From Solidesulfovibrio fructosivorans JJ] (GTDB lineage: Bacteria > Desulfobacterota > Desulfovibrionia > Desulfovibrionales > Desulfovibrionaceae), in assembly GCF_000179555.1 (NCBI RefSeq), contig NZ_AECZ01000016.1, positions 46,598 to 110,597 on the forward strand: DNA of 64,000 nt, given 5' to 3'. Shown in pieces: positions 34,416 to 43,349 of the stretch. The position numbers and the translations under genes were made by a program. How positions within the stretch are numbered: position 1 is the stretch's first letter; each line of letters begins with the position of its first letter. The notes beneath the pieces are model-generated. The model was not told where the DNA came from, did no database searches, and was given only the letters and a program-made list of their open reading frames with translations.

Positions 34416-35849
34416 ATGACCGATTTGAGCGAAACGAAAAACAACGCCTCCTCCCACGCCATCGAGGCCAAAAGCTGCTGGGAAACCTACGCCTCCCCCG
34501 AACAGCGCGCCGCCATGCGGGAGCTGGCCGACCGCTACATCGCCTTTCTTTCCGCCTGCAAGACCGAACGCGAAACCGTCGCCTACGTGCGCAAGGCGCT
34601 CGCCGACGCGGGCTTTGTCGAATCTCCGGATGGGGAATTCGCCGCCGACGCGGTCTTTCGCGTCATGAAGGGCAAGACGGTGTTCATCGCCCGCAAGGGC
34701 AAAAAGCCCCTGCGCGAGGGCTTCCGGCTGATCGGGGCCCACTGCGACACGCCGCGCATCGACCTCAAGCAGCATCCGCTCTACGAAACCTGCGGCGTGG
34801 CCCAGCTCAAGACCCACTACTACGGCGGCATCCGCAAGCACCAATGGCTGGCGCGGCCGCTGGCCCTGCACGGCGTGGTGGCCAAAAAGGACGGCACGGT
34901 CATCCCGGTGACCATCGGCGAGGACGCCTCCGATCCGGTTTTCGCCATCCCGGACCTGCTGCCGCATCTGGCCTACAAGCAGGTGGAGCAGAAGCTTTCC
35001 GACGCCTTCGAGGCGGAAAAACTCAACATCCTGATCGGCCACACCCCGGAAGCCTCCCCCGAGGCCGAAACGGAAGGCGGCGAGAAAAAAGAGCCCAAGG
35101 ACCCGATCAAGTCCAAGGTGCTTTCGCTGCTCTACGACAAGTACGGCATCGAGGAAGCCGACCTCTACAGCGCCGAGTTGCAGGCCGTTCCGGCCGGACC
35201 GGCCCGCCCCGTGGGCCTCGACAAGGCCCTTATCGGCGGCTACGGCCAGGACGACCGGGTGTGCGTGTTCACGGCGCTCTCCGCCCTGCTCGAGGACCCG
35301 ACGCCGGAGCACACCCAGATCGTGCTGTTCTGGGACAAGGAGGAGATCGGCTCCGAAGGTTCGACAGGGGCCAAGTCGCGCTTTTTCGAGTACTGCCTGG
35401 AAGACCTGATCGACGCCTGGGACCCGGGCGCGCGCAAAAGCCGGGTGCTGGCCGCCGGCAAGGCCCTGTCCTCCGACGTGCATGCCGCCCTTGACCCGGA
35501 CTATCAGGACCTGCACGAAAAGCTCAATTCCGCGACGCTTGGCTACGGGCCGGTCTTTTGCAAGTTCACCGGGCACCGGGGCAAGGTCGGGGCCAACGAC
35601 GCCCATCCGGAGTACGTGGCCTGGCTGCGCAACCTCCTCGACGGCGCCGGCATTCCCTGGCAGATGGCCGAACTCGGCAAGGTGGACCTCGGCGGCGGCG
35701 GCACGGTGGCCAAGTTCCTGGCCGTCTACGGCATGGACATCATCGACTTCGGCCCGGCCGTGCTCAGCATGCACAGCCCCTTCGAGATCACGAGCGAAGC
35801 CGACGTCTACACCGCCGTGCTGGCTTACAAGGCTTTTCTTTCGAGCTAA
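34416..35849 (+). CDS. M18-family aminopeptidase
   Basis: A 477-residue zinc aminopeptidase of the aspartyl-aminopeptidase family. Metal-site motifs are IGAHCDTPRIDLK, GYGQDDRVCVFTAL, FWDKEEIGSEGSTGA (catalytic and bridging glutamates) and HRGKVGANDAHPEYV, with the final histidine in AVLSMHSPFEI. It is cytoplasmic, with no signal peptide. ATG at 34416 follows GAAGGAG. It sits between selA and selB on the same strand, 87 and 118 bases from them; no link with selenium use is known, and it may simply share the transcript. Confidence 0.9.
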   Translation: MTDLSETKNNASSHAIEAKSCWETYASPEQRAAMRELADRYIAFLSACKTERETVAYVRKALADAGFVESPDGEFAADAVFRVMKGKTVFIARKGKKPLREGFRLIGAHCDTPRIDLKQHPLYETCGVAQLKTHYYGGIRKHQWLARPLALHGVVAKKDGTVIPVTIGEDASDPVFAIPDLLPHLAYKQVEQKLSDAFEAEKLNILIGHTPEASPEAETEGGEKKEPKDPIKSKVLSLLYDKYGIEEADLYSAELQAVPAGPARPVGLDKALIGGYGQDDRVCVFTALSALLEDPTPEHTQIVLFWDKEEIGSEGSTGAKSRFFEYCLEDLIDAWDPGARKSRVLAAGKALSSDVHAALDPDYQDLHEKLNSATLGYGPVFCKFTGHRGKVGANDAHPEYVAWLRNLLDGAGIPWQMAELGKVDLGGGGTVAKFLAVYGMDIIDFGPAVLSMHSPFEITSEADVYTAVLAYKAFLSS

Positions 35850-35967
35850 TCGCTCCCTCGTCCAGGGGGCTTTCCCTTAAATGGGGTGGTCCAGGAGGGG
35901 CCCGCGGCCCCTCCTGGCCGCCGGAGGCTCCTCTCCACAACCACCCCAACCAAGGAGCGCACCATCC

Positions 35968-37887
35968 ATGCCAGTCATCATGGGGACGGCCGGGCACATC
36001 GACCACGGCAAGACGACGCTGATCAAGGCGCTCACTGGCATCGACTGCGACCGGCTGGCCGAGGAGAAAAAGCGCGGCATCACCATCGAGTTGGGCTTCG
36101 CCTTCATGGACCTGCCGGACGGGGCGCGGCTCGGCATCATCGACGTGCCGGGGCATGAGCGCTTCGTCAAAAACATGGTGGCCGGCGCGGCGGGCATCGA
36201 TTTCGTGACGCTCGTCATCGCCGCCGACGAAGGCGTCATGCCCCAGACCCGCGAGCATCTGGACATCTGCACCCTGCTCGGCGTTTCGGCCGGGGTGGTG
36301 GCCCTGACCAAAGCGGACATGGTGGACGCGGACTGGCTGGAGATGGTCACGGACGACGTGCGCGCGGCGCTTGCCGGCTCGTTCCTGGCCGACGCCCCCA
36401 TTTTTCCCGTCTCGTCCCACACCGGGGCCGGCCTGCCCGAGTTGCGCGGGGCCCTGGCCGAGCTGGCCGCCAATTTCGCGCCGAAGCGGCGTTCCGATCT
36501 GGCCCGGCTCCCCATCGACCGCGTTTTCACCCTCAAGGGCCACGGCACCGTGGTCACGGGCACGCTCATTGCCGGCACGTTCGCGGTCGGCGACGAGGTG
36601 CGGCTTTTCCCCTCGGACAAGCGCAGCAAAATCCGCAGCCTGCAATCCCACGGCGAACCCGTGGAAGTCTCGCCGGCCGGACGGCGCACGGCCGTCAACC
36701 TGGCCGGGCTCGAGGTGGAGGACGTGGAGCGCGGCGAGGTGCTGGCCCGGCCGGGCACGCTTTTCCCTGAGAACGCCTGGGAGGTGGAGCTTTCCTGCCT
36801 GGCCTCGGCCCCGCGCGGCATCAAGCACCGCACCGAAGTGCATTTCCACCACGGCACGCGGGAAGTCCTGGCCCGGGTGCATCTGCTCGACCGCGACAAG
36901 CTGGAGCCCGGCGAGACGGCCGTGTGCCAGATCCGCTTTCCCGAGCCCCTGGCCGGGGTCTACGGCGACCGGGTGGTCATCCGCTCGGGCGCGCCGCTTC
37001 GCACCATGGCCGGCGGACGCATCCTTTCGCCCCTTGCCCGCAAGGTCAAACGCTTCGACGCCGACGCGGCCGCCACCTTTGCCGCCCTGGCCACGGCCGA
37101 GGGACCGGAACTCGTCGCCCTGCGACTGGCCCGGGCCGGCACCGAGGGACTGGGCTTCGCCCGGCTGATGACGCTCACCAACCTCGAATCCAAGGCCCTG
37201 GACAAGGCGCTTTCCGGGCTGTGCGACAAGGGCGCGGCAGCGCTTGTCGACCGCGAAGGCAAGGAAGGACGCCATTTCGTCCACGGCGACGTCGTCGCCG
37301 CCCTGACGCGATCGCTTGCCGATTTCGTGGCCGCCTACCACAAGCGCGAACCGCTGAAACTCGGCATTTCGCGCAGTGAGCTGGCCTCCACCTGGGGCAA
37401 GGCGCTTGCTCCCAAGCTTTTCCATTTCGTGGTCGAGCGGCAGCTTCGTGCCGGCAAGCTCGCCACCGAGCAGGACGTGCTGCGCCTGCCCGACCACAAG
37501 GTCTCGCTCGCCTCGGACCAGGCCAAGCTGCGCGAAACGCTCCTGGCCGCCTACCGCGCCGGCGGCCTCACTCCGCCCAACGTCAAGGATATCCTGGAGC
37601 CCCTGGACCTCACCTTCAAAGAGGCCCAGCCCGTCTACAAGGTGCTCTTAGACGAAGGGCTCCTCGTCAAGGCCCAGGAGAACATGTATTTCTGCGCCGA
37701 GGCCATAACGGGGCTCATTGAGAAGGTGCGCGCCTACTACGCCGCCGGGGCCACGGACATGGGGCCGGCGGAATTTCGGCAACTGACGGGCCTGTCCCGC
37801 AAGTTCCTCATCGCCCTGCTCGAATACCTGGACAAGGAAAAGGTGACCGTGCGCGTCGGCGACAAGCGCCAGTTGCGCGGGAAATAA
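35968..37887 (+). CDS. selB: Selenocysteine-specific elongation factor SelB
   Basis: A 639-residue translation GTPase delivering Sec-tRNA. The G1 motif is [13 protein letters not shown], followed by the switch region [12 protein letters not shown]3 [12 protein letters not shown] and G4 ALTKADMVD. Two EF-Tu-like beta-barrel domains come next, with [15 protein letters not shown], and then the C-terminal winged-helix repeats that bind the SECIS hairpin ([47 protein letters not shown]). ATG at 35968 follows AAGGAG; an open frame upstream is not translated by any visible signal. Completes the selA/selB pair. Confidence 0.95.
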   Translation: MPVIMGTAGHIDHGKTTLIKALTGIDCDRLAEEKKRGITIELGFAFMDLPDGARLGIIDVPGHERFVKNMVAGAAGIDFVTLVIAADEGVMPQTREHLDICTLLGVSAGVVALTKADMVDADWLEMVTDDVRAALAGSFLADAPIFPVSSHTGAGLPELRGALAELAANFAPKRRSDLARLPIDRVFTLKGHGTVVTGTLIAGTFAVGDEVRLFPSDKRSKIRSLQSHGEPVEVSPAGRRTAVNLAGLEVEDVERGEVLARPGTLFPENAWEVELSCLASAPRGIKHRTEVHFHHGTREVLARVHLLDRDKLEPGETAVCQIRFPEPLAGVYGDRVVIRSGAPLRTMAGGRILSPLARKVKRFDADAAATFAALATAEGPELVALRLARAGTEGLGFARLMTLTNLESKALDKALSGLCDKGAAALVDREGKEGRHFVHGDVVAALTRSLADFVAAYHKREPLKLGISRSELASTWGKALAPKLFHFVVERQLRAGKLATEQDVLRLPDHKVSLASDQAKLRETLLAAYRAGGLTPPNVKDILEPLDLTFKEAQPVYKVLLDEGLLVKAQENMYFCAEAITGLIEKVRAYYAAGATDMGPAEFRQLTGLSRKFLIALLEYLDKEKVTVRVGDKRQLRGK

Positions 37888-37925
37888 GGAAAAGGGAAAG
37901 AGGAGGGGGAGTGCCTCCGGCGGCT

Positions 37926-37985
37926 AGGGGGAAACTTTTTGAAAAAAGTTTCTCCCTGGACCCCCTTCAAAAACTTTCAAAGGGG
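37926..37985. repeat. Double hairpin, relative of the dispersed intergenic repeat (copy B)
   Basis: The first hairpin is GGGGGAAACTTTTT-GAAA-AAAGTTTCTCCC, the second CCCCTT ... AAGGGG. It lies between convergent selB and a small minus-strand gene, where a two-way terminator would be useful. The core resembles copies A and C without the outer GC-rich arms. Confidence 0.65.
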
Positions 37986-38169
37986 ATATGGGGGGTACCG
38001 GAGGCATCGCGGAAGAGGGGAAACGCTCTTGCCGCGCGGAGAAGGGAAATAACTCCGGAAAAGGCGCGGATGGCCAGGGTATCGCTGGGAAGGTTTTTGG
38101 GAAAAACGGCAAAACGGCGGGAAGCCGCAGCCGCCCGCCGTGAAAAATCTGGCTGACCAGAAGCCGGTG

Positions 38170-38283
38170 CTACCAGTCCTGGTCCTCGGGCTTGGCTTCC
38201 TGCTGCGCCTTGATGACCCGAAGGGCGATGAACACGGAAATAAAGCCGAACAGCACGATGAGACCGGAGAAATCGAATGTCAC
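38170..38283 (-). CDS. Single-pass membrane miniprotein, 37 residues
   Basis: An open frame of 37 codons starting with GTG at 38283, preceded by a strong ribosome site (GGGGGAGG, 6 bases upstream). The protein has one hydrophobic helix, GLIVLFGFISVFIALRVI, with a charged tail KAQQEAKPEDQDW. Small proteins of this layout are often accessory subunits of membrane enzymes or transporters, but no family is recognised. It is divergent from the small secreted-protein gene, with 60 bases between. Confidence 0.55.
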   Translation of the reverse strand: MTFDFSGLIVLFGFISVFIALRVIKAQQEAKPEDQDW

Positions 38284-38343
38284 GGTGAACCTCCCCCGAC
38301 GGATGTATTTCGTGAAAAAAATCTTTAACCCCAAAGAGAAGTG

Positions 38344-38700
38344 ATGTCCAGATACCCATGCCGGCCGCGTCCGTTCCCGGCCCTTCTGGCCCTGCTCACG
38401 GCAATGGCCCTGTGCGCCGCCACGGCAATGGCCGGCGTCATCACCGTCAAGGACAACACCTACAGCCTCGACGGCGGCAGGCCCGTCACCGGGGCCTGGG
38501 AAGTGGCCGAAAAAATCGCCGTCGGCAAGGACGTGGCCATCGTGGTCATGGAGGACAAGGCCAACCCGACCACCATCCAGATCCTGCTCCAGCTCCTGGA
38601 GAGCCTCCACGTGCCCACGCTGCTCACCAAGCGGGCCGACTTCAAGCCGCTGGTCGACCGGGGCGTGCTCAAGCCGACCCGCACCCCGACGTATCCTTGA
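38344..38700 (+). CDS. Small exported protein of unknown function
   Basis: A 118-residue protein with a signal peptide (FPALLALLTAMALCAATAMA) and a mature domain of about 87 residues: VITVKDNTYSLDGG, VAIVVMEDKANPTTIQILLQ and HVPTLLTKRADFKPLVDRG. The alternating strands and helices slightly resemble the periplasmic ExbD/TolR domain, but this is weak. ATG at 38344 is preceded by GAGAAG; a GTG directly before it is a possible alternative. It lies upstream of the riboswitch, so it is outside the corrinoid operon. Confidence 0.6.
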   Translation: MSRYPCRPRPFPALLALLTAMALCAATAMAGVITVKDNTYSLDGGRPVTGAWEVAEKIAVGKDVAIVVMEDKANPTTIQILLQLLESLHVPTLLTKRADFKPLVDRGVLKPTRTPTYP

Positions 38701-38732
38701 CAGCCGCACCCGCCCCCGGTACTGCGCGGAAA

Positions 38733-38893
38733 CGATCGGGTGCCCACATGGGCTCAATAGGGAATCCCGTTTAATTCGGGAGCGGTCCCGCCGCCGTATG
38801 TCCCCACAGTCGGCTTCCTCGCGCGCCACTGGGAAGAACTTCCCGGGAAGGCCGGAGCCGATGGGACGAGCCGGAAGACCTGCCCGGTCGATC
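38733..38893 (+). ncRNA. Cobalamin riboswitch
   Basis: The aptamer core is clear: GGGTGCCC ... CAATAGGGAA, the paired CCCG / CGGG element, AGCGGTCCCGCCGCCGTATG, GCCACTGGGAAG and the B12 box GAGCCGGAAGACCTGCC near 38,869-38,885. It precedes cbiK on the same strand, followed by an intrinsic terminator, so it most likely stops transcription when cobalamin is plentiful. Confidence 0.95.
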
Positions 38894-38960
38894 ACAGGCC
38901 AACCCGTCGGCAACGAGGGCTTTTGCCGGCCGGGCGTAAGGACCGGGACGTCGACCCGTA

Positions 38961-38988
38961 GCGCGGGGACTTCCCGCCGTCCTTTTTT
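38961..38988 (+). terminator. Riboswitch expression-platform terminator
   Basis: A GCGGG / CCCGC hairpin followed by CGTCC and six T, between the aptamer and cbiK. Its position fits the 'off' structure of the cobalamin riboswitch. Confidence 0.7.
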
Positions 38989-39023
38989 ATCAAGAGCCCT
39001 CCATGCCCGTGGAGGTTTTCCCC

Positions 39024-39911
39024 ATGCTCCGTTTTTCGCGAGCGCTTTTCGCATTGTGGCTGTGCCTGGCCATGGCCGCTCCGGCCCTGGCCGGCCATGA
39101 GGCCAAGAAGCAACCCCAAAAGGCCATTGTCGTGGCCGCCTTCGGCACTTCCGTGCCCGAGGCCGCGCCGGCCATCCAGAAAATGGTCGAGCGCGTCAAG
39201 GCCGCCTATCCCGGCGTGCCGGTGTCCCTTTGCTACACCGCCTCCATGATCCGCCACAAGCTGGCCAAGCAAGGCAAGGCCGTGCCGCCCTCCCCGGCCG
39301 AAGCCCTGGCCGTGCTGCCCGACAAGGGCGTCACCGACGTGGCCCTTTTCTCCCTGCAAACCATTCCCGGCCACGAATACGACGATCTCGTGCGTCTGGC
39401 CGAGGCCTTCTCCGGCCTGCCCAAGGGGCTGACCCACGTGTCCGTCAGCGCCCCGCTGCTTTACGCCAAGGAGGATTTCCCGCGCGTGGCCAAGGCGCTC
39501 CTCGCTTCGGCCCCCAAGGACCGCAAGCCCGGCGAGGCGCTCGTCTTCGTCGGCCACGGCACCGACCACCCGGCCAACATGGCCTACCCGGCCCTGCAAT
39601 ACACCCTGTGGCAGCTCGACCCCAATGCCTTCGTGACCACGGTCGAAGGCACGCCGAGCTTCGAGGACCTTATCGCGGAGCTCAAAAAGCGCGGCATCAA
39701 AAAGGCCTGGCTCATGCCCATGTTCGCCGTGGCCGGGGACCATGCCCACAACGACATGGCCGGCAAGGAAAAGGACTCCCTGGCCTCGCAGCTCGCCGCC
39801 GCCGGCATCGCCGCGACGCCCCAGATGCAGGGCAACGGCGATCGTGACGCCGTGGCCGCCATCTGGATGGACCACCTGAAAAAGACCGTGGACGCCCTGC
39901 CCGGAAAATAA
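39024..39911 (+). CDS. cbiK: Periplasmic sirohydrochlorin cobaltochelatase (CbiK type)
   Basis: A 295-residue chelatase with a signal peptide (ALFALWLCLAMAAPALA), like the periplasmic CbiK of Desulfovibrio vulgaris. Motifs: VVAAFGTSVPEAAPAI, SLQTIPGHEYDDL, LVFVGHGTDHPAN and MFAVAGDHAHNDM; the last two carry the histidines that bind cobalt in the family. Family members insert cobalt (or iron) into sirohydrochlorin and the periplasmic form may act in heme or metal trafficking. ATG at 39024 follows GGAGG by 8 bases. First gene under the cobalamin riboswitch. Confidence 0.92.
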   Translation: MLRFSRALFALWLCLAMAAPALAGHEAKKQPQKAIVVAAFGTSVPEAAPAIQKMVERVKAAYPGVPVSLCYTASMIRHKLAKQGKAVPPSPAEALAVLPDKGVTDVALFSLQTIPGHEYDDLVRLAEAFSGLPKGLTHVSVSAPLLYAKEDFPRVAKALLASAPKDRKPGEALVFVGHGTDHPANMAYPALQYTLWQLDPNAFVTTVEGTPSFEDLIAELKKRGIKKAWLMPMFAVAGDHAHNDMAGKEKDSLASQLAAAGIAATPQMQGNGDRDAVAAIWMDHLKKTVDALPGK

Positions 39912-40954
39912 TGCCCCGAAACCGCTTACAAGGCGCGGGACCGCGTGCCCTGCTCCCGGCTCTGGCCGGGCTGGCCGCCCTGGCGACGGCCTGCCTGGCC
40001 GGGGCCTATCCGGCCGGTCCGGGCCAGGTGGCCGCTGTCCTCGGCCGGGCCATGGGACTGCCCGTGACCGCGCCGGCCGATCCGGCGCTCACGGCCGTGG
40101 TGCTCGACCTGCGCTTATGGCGGGGCGTGCTGGCCTACGGCGTGGGCGCGGCCCTGGCCGTGGCCGGTGGGGTGTTCCAGGGAGTGCTGCGAAATCCCCT
40201 GGCCGATCCCTTCACCCTTGGCGTCTCTGGCGGCGCGGCCTTCGGCGCGGCCCTGTCCCTGACGCTCGGGCTTGCCGCCGCCTCGGGAAGCGTCATCGCC
40301 ACCCCGCTTTGCGCCCTGGCCGGAGGAGGCGCGGCCCTGGCCTTCGTGCTGGCCCTGGCCCGGGCCTGCGGCGGGTTGCGCCGGGAGACGGTGGTTTTGG
40401 CCGGCATCATCGCCGCCACCTTTCTTTCGGCCCTGCTCTCGCTCACCAAGGCGCTCAACGAGGAATCCGTGGCCGGCATCGTCTTTTGGATCATGGGCGG
40501 CTTCCAGGGACGGGGCAAAGCCGAGCTGGCGCTTTTCCTGCCCTGTTTTCTGGCTGGCGCGCTCCTCATTCGCCTCTATATCCGCGAGTGCGACATCCTG
40601 CTTCTGGGCGAAACCCAGGCGCGGCAATTGGGCGTCGCCGCCGGGCGGGCGCGGCTGGCACTGCTCACCGGAGCGAGTCTTCTCACTGCCGGGGCCGTGG
40701 CCGTTTCCGGGGTCATCGGCTTTGTCGGGCTCATCGCCCCCCATGCCTGCCGGCGGCTCTTTTCCGCCGAGCACGGCACGCTGCTGCCGCAAAGCGCGCT
40801 GTGCGGCGGGGCGCTGCTGGTTTTCGCCGACGTGCTGGCCCGCACCATCCTGCCCGGCGGCGCGGAGCTGCCCGTGGGCGTGGTGACGGCGCTGCTCGGC
40901 GGCCCGTTTTTCTGTTTCCTGCTCGTCACGGGCCGCGAAGGCGGCCGGGCGTGA
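39911..40954 (+). CDS. FecCD/BtuC-type ABC transporter permease
   Basis: A 347-residue permease with about 9-10 hydrophobic segments. Family motifs: RLWRGVLAYGVGAALAVAGG, GVFQGVLRNPLADPFTLGVS and, near the C-terminus, VSGVIGFVGLIAPHACRRLF. It belongs to the family importing cobalamin, heme and siderophores. Its ATG shares a base with the cbiK stop (TAATG), and its own stop overlaps the ATPase start (GTGA). The riboswitch and neighbours suggest corrinoid or cobalt-chelate uptake. Confidence 0.9.
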   Translation: MPRNRLQGAGPRALLPALAGLAALATACLAGAYPAGPGQVAAVLGRAMGLPVTAPADPALTAVVLDLRLWRGVLAYGVGAALAVAGGVFQGVLRNPLADPFTLGVSGGAAFGAALSLTLGLAAASGSVIATPLCALAGGGAALAFVLALARACGGLRRETVVLAGIIAATFLSALLSLTKALNEESVAGIVFWIMGGFQGRGKAELALFLPCFLAGALLIRLYIRECDILLLGETQARQLGVAAGRARLALLTGASLLTAGAVAVSGVIGFVGLIAPHACRRLFSAEHGTLLPQSALCGGALLVFADVLARTILPGGAELPVGVVTALLGGPFFCFLLVTGREGGRA

Positions 40955-41793
40955 TCCGTATCGAGGGACTTCGGGCCGGGTACGGCGGCCGCGACGTGCT
41001 GGCCGGCATCGACCTGCGCATCGCCCCGGGGGATATGGTGGGGCTTTTAGGCCCCAACGGCGCGGGCAAGACCACGCTGCTTCTGGCCGCGACCGGCGTA
41101 CTGCCCCCGAGCGCCGGACGCGTTTCCCTGGCCGGGCGCGACATTGCGAGCCTCTCCGCCCGGGAACGGGCAAAACTCGTGGCCGTGGTACCCCAGCGGG
41201 CCGAAAGCGCGGGAGGACTCACCGTGCGAACGGTGGTGCGCATGGGCCGCTATCCCTACCTGCCCTTTCTCGGCGGCTACGGCGAAGGCGATGCCGCCGC
41301 GACCAAGGCGGCCATGACGGCGGTGGGCGTGGCCCATTTGGCCGACCGCCGCATGAACGAGCTTTCCGGCGGCGAGTTCCAGCGGGCGCTGACGGCCCGG
41401 GCCCTGGCCCAGGACGCGCGCGCCATGATCCTGGACGAAGCCTCGGCCAGCCTGGATATGGCCCGGAAAATGGAACTCTACGGGCTCCTTGCCGCCCGCA
41501 ACGCCGCCGGCACGACCATCGTGGCGGCGCTGCACGACATCAACCTGGCGGCGCTTTTCTGCCGTCGCCTGATATTTATCAAAAACGGCCGCATCGAGGC
41601 TGACGGCCCTGTGGCCGCCGTCTTTACCAGCCAAACATTGTCGAGGATCTATGAAACCGAAATCCTGGTTATCGCCCATCCCAAAAGCGGCCTGCCCCAG
41701 GCTCTGGCCGTGCCTGCCGCTCCTGCTGCTGGCGCTGCTCGCAACGCCCCAGGCGGCCCCGGCGGCTCCGGCGGGAGCGGGCATCACGGATGA
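40951..41793 (+). CDS. ABC transporter ATP-binding protein (BtuD/FecE type)
   Basis: A 280-residue ATPase. Walker A is LLGPNGAGKTTLL, the Q-loop is VVPQRAES, the signature is LSGGEFQRAL, Walker B is MILDEAS and the H-loop is ALHDIN. The GTG at 40951 overlaps the permease stop by GTGA. The C-terminal tail of about 40 residues, rich in Ala, Gly and Pro and ending GGSGGSGHHG, is encoded in the same DNA as the signal peptide of the next gene in another frame (143 bases of overlap). The core ends about VIAHPKSG. Confidence 0.9.
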   Translation: MIRIEGLRAGYGGRDVLAGIDLRIAPGDMVGLLGPNGAGKTTLLLAATGVLPPSAGRVSLAGRDIASLSARERAKLVAVVPQRAESAGGLTVRTVVRMGRYPYLPFLGGYGEGDAAATKAAMTAVGVAHLADRRMNELSGGEFQRALTARALAQDARAMILDEASASLDMARKMELYGLLAARNAAGTTIVAALHDINLAALFCRRLIFIKNGRIEADGPVAAVFTSQTLSRIYETEILVIAHPKSGLPQALAVPAAPAAGAARNAPGGPGGSGGSGHHG

Positions 41794-42613
41794 CCTCGGC
41801 CACGTCATAACGCTCAAAGCCCCGGCCAAACGCATCGTGGCCCTTTACGGCGCATACAACGAAATACTCGCCGGCATGGGCCTGACCAATCGCATCGTGG
41901 CCCGCACCGAAGCCGACGACAAGCCGGCCGCCATCGCCGCCCTGCCCGTCATCGGCACCCACATGCGCCCCAACCTGGAGCGCGTGATGGCGGTCAAGCC
42001 CGACCTCGTGCTGCAAACCGCCGGGCGCGGCGAAGCCGAACAGGCCGCCGCCAACCTGGCCAAACTGGGCGTGCCGGTGGCCGTTTTCTCCATCCACGAT
42101 TTCGACTCGCTCTTTGCCGCGATAGACCGCATCGGTGTGCTGACCGGCGCGCAAAAACAGGCGGCAGAGCTTGACGCAAGCCTTAAAAAACGCCTCGCCG
42201 TTGTGGCTGCGAACGCTTTCGAGGGAAAGAAGCCCAAGGTCTTTTTCGAAGTCCGTTCCGGCAACCTGCTGGCCGCCGGCAAAGGCTCCATGGTCGATGC
42301 CGTGATCCGCGCCGCCGGCGGGGAAAACGCCGTGAGCCTGGACAAAAAGCTCGTGCGCCTGACCGACGAGGAACTCTTGCGCCTGGCTCCGGACGTGTGC
42401 CTGACCCAGCGCGGCCCCATGAACGCCGAAGCGCGGTCCATGGCCGACCGGCCGGAGTACGCCTCCCTGCCCTGCGTCAAAAACCGCCGGGCCTTCGTCG
42501 TCGACGAGGCGCTTTTCTCCCGCCCCGGACCGGGAAGCGTGGACGCCGTGGAGGAACTTGCCCGGATACTGGCCGGAAAGCCGGCAATGCAGGCCCGGGA
42601 GGCGCGTCCGTGA
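41651..42613 (+). CDS. ABC transporter substrate-binding protein (BtuF-like)
   Basis: A 320-residue periplasmic protein. The signal peptide is LWPCLPLLLLALLATPQAAPA. Class III binding-protein motifs follow: VITLKAPAKRIVALYGAYNE, VMAVKPDLVLQ, VFSIHDFDSLFAAIDRIGVL and LLRLAPDVCLTQRG. ATG at 41651 follows GAGGATCT. The gene begins 143 bases inside the ATPase gene and ends by GTGA overlap with the methyltransferase gene. It supplies the ligand to the two preceding ABC subunits. Confidence 0.9.
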   Translation: MKPKSWLSPIPKAACPRLWPCLPLLLLALLATPQAAPAAPAGAGITDDLGHVITLKAPAKRIVALYGAYNEILAGMGLTNRIVARTEADDKPAAIAALPVIGTHMRPNLERVMAVKPDLVLQTAGRGEAEQAAANLAKLGVPVAVFSIHDFDSLFAAIDRIGVLTGAQKQAAELDASLKKRLAVVAANAFEGKKPKVFFEVRSGNLLAAGKGSMVDAVIRAAGGENAVSLDKKLVRLTDEELLRLAPDVCLTQRGPMNAEARSMADRPEYASLPCVKNRRAFVVDEALFSRPGPGSVDAVEELARILAGKPAMQAREARP

Positions 42614-43323
42614 GCACGCTCGGAACGCTTTACGGCCTCGGCGTCGGCCCGGGAGACCCGGAACTGCTGACTCTCAAGGCGGCCCGGATTCTCGGGGAGG
42701 TGGACACGGTCTTCGCCGCCTCGTCGAGCAAGAACGACTATTCCATCGCCCAGGCCATCATCGCGCCGCACCTGCCGCCGCAAGCGACCGTCGTGCGCCT
42801 GCCCTTTCCCATGACCCGGGACCCGGCCGCCCTCGACGCCGCCTGGGAGGCCAACACCGCCGCCATGGGCGCAGTGCTTGCCGCCGGGCGCGACGCGGCC
42901 TTTATTACCCTGGGCGATCCGCTGCTCTACAGCACCTTCGGCTACGTGCTGCCGCGCCTGACCGCGCGCCTGCCGGAGCTTGCGGTTAGCATCGTGCCGG
43001 GGATCACCTCGTTTCAGGCGGCGGCGGCCAAGGTCGGCGACGTGCTGGTCGAATCCGGCGAGAATCTGCTTATCGCCTCGGGCGTGGACGAGAGCGGCCG
43101 GTTGGAAAAGGGACTGGCAGCGGCGGACAACGCCGTCATCCTCAAGGCCTACCGCAATTTTCCCCGCCTGCGCGACCTGCTTGGCCGTATGGGCCTGACC
43201 CGGGCGACCACCTTCGCCACCCGCGTCGGCCACGACGGCGAGGCTATCGTGCGAAAGCTGGAAGAGGCACCGGAAAAGCCCCACTACCTGTCGCTTTGCC
43301 TCATCAAGCGCACTCGCGTTTGA
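42610..43323 (+). CDS. cbiL: Precorrin-2 / cobalt-factor II C20-methyltransferase
   Basis: A 237-residue SAM-dependent tetrapyrrole methylase. The N-terminal loop is LYGLGVGPGDPELLTLKAARIL, then ITLGDPLLYSTFGYV and SIVPGITSFQAAAA, all typical of CbiL/CobI, which methylates C20 of the corrin precursor. With a CbiK chelatase in the operon, the anaerobic (cobalt-early) substrate, cobalt-factor II, is likely. GTG at 42610 overlaps the previous stop. The last gene of the riboswitch operon; the remaining cobalamin genes are elsewhere. Confidence 0.9.
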   Translation: MSTLGTLYGLGVGPGDPELLTLKAARILGEVDTVFAASSSKNDYSIAQAIIAPHLPPQATVVRLPFPMTRDPAALDAAWEANTAAMGAVLAAGRDAAFITLGDPLLYSTFGYVLPRLTARLPELAVSIVPGITSFQAAAAKVGDVLVESGENLLIASGVDESGRLEKGLAAADNAVILKAYRNFPRLRDLLGRMGLTRATTFATRVGHDGEAIVRKLEEAPEKPHYLSLCLIKRTRV

Positions 43324-43349
43324 AGACGTCCTCCCCATTATAAACTTTA

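Noticed and set aside
38170..39054. 294-codon minus-strand frame across the riboswitch
   Set aside because: It runs antisense through a clear cobalamin aptamer and the secreted-protein gene; only its last 37 codons, with their own GTG and ribosome site, look real.
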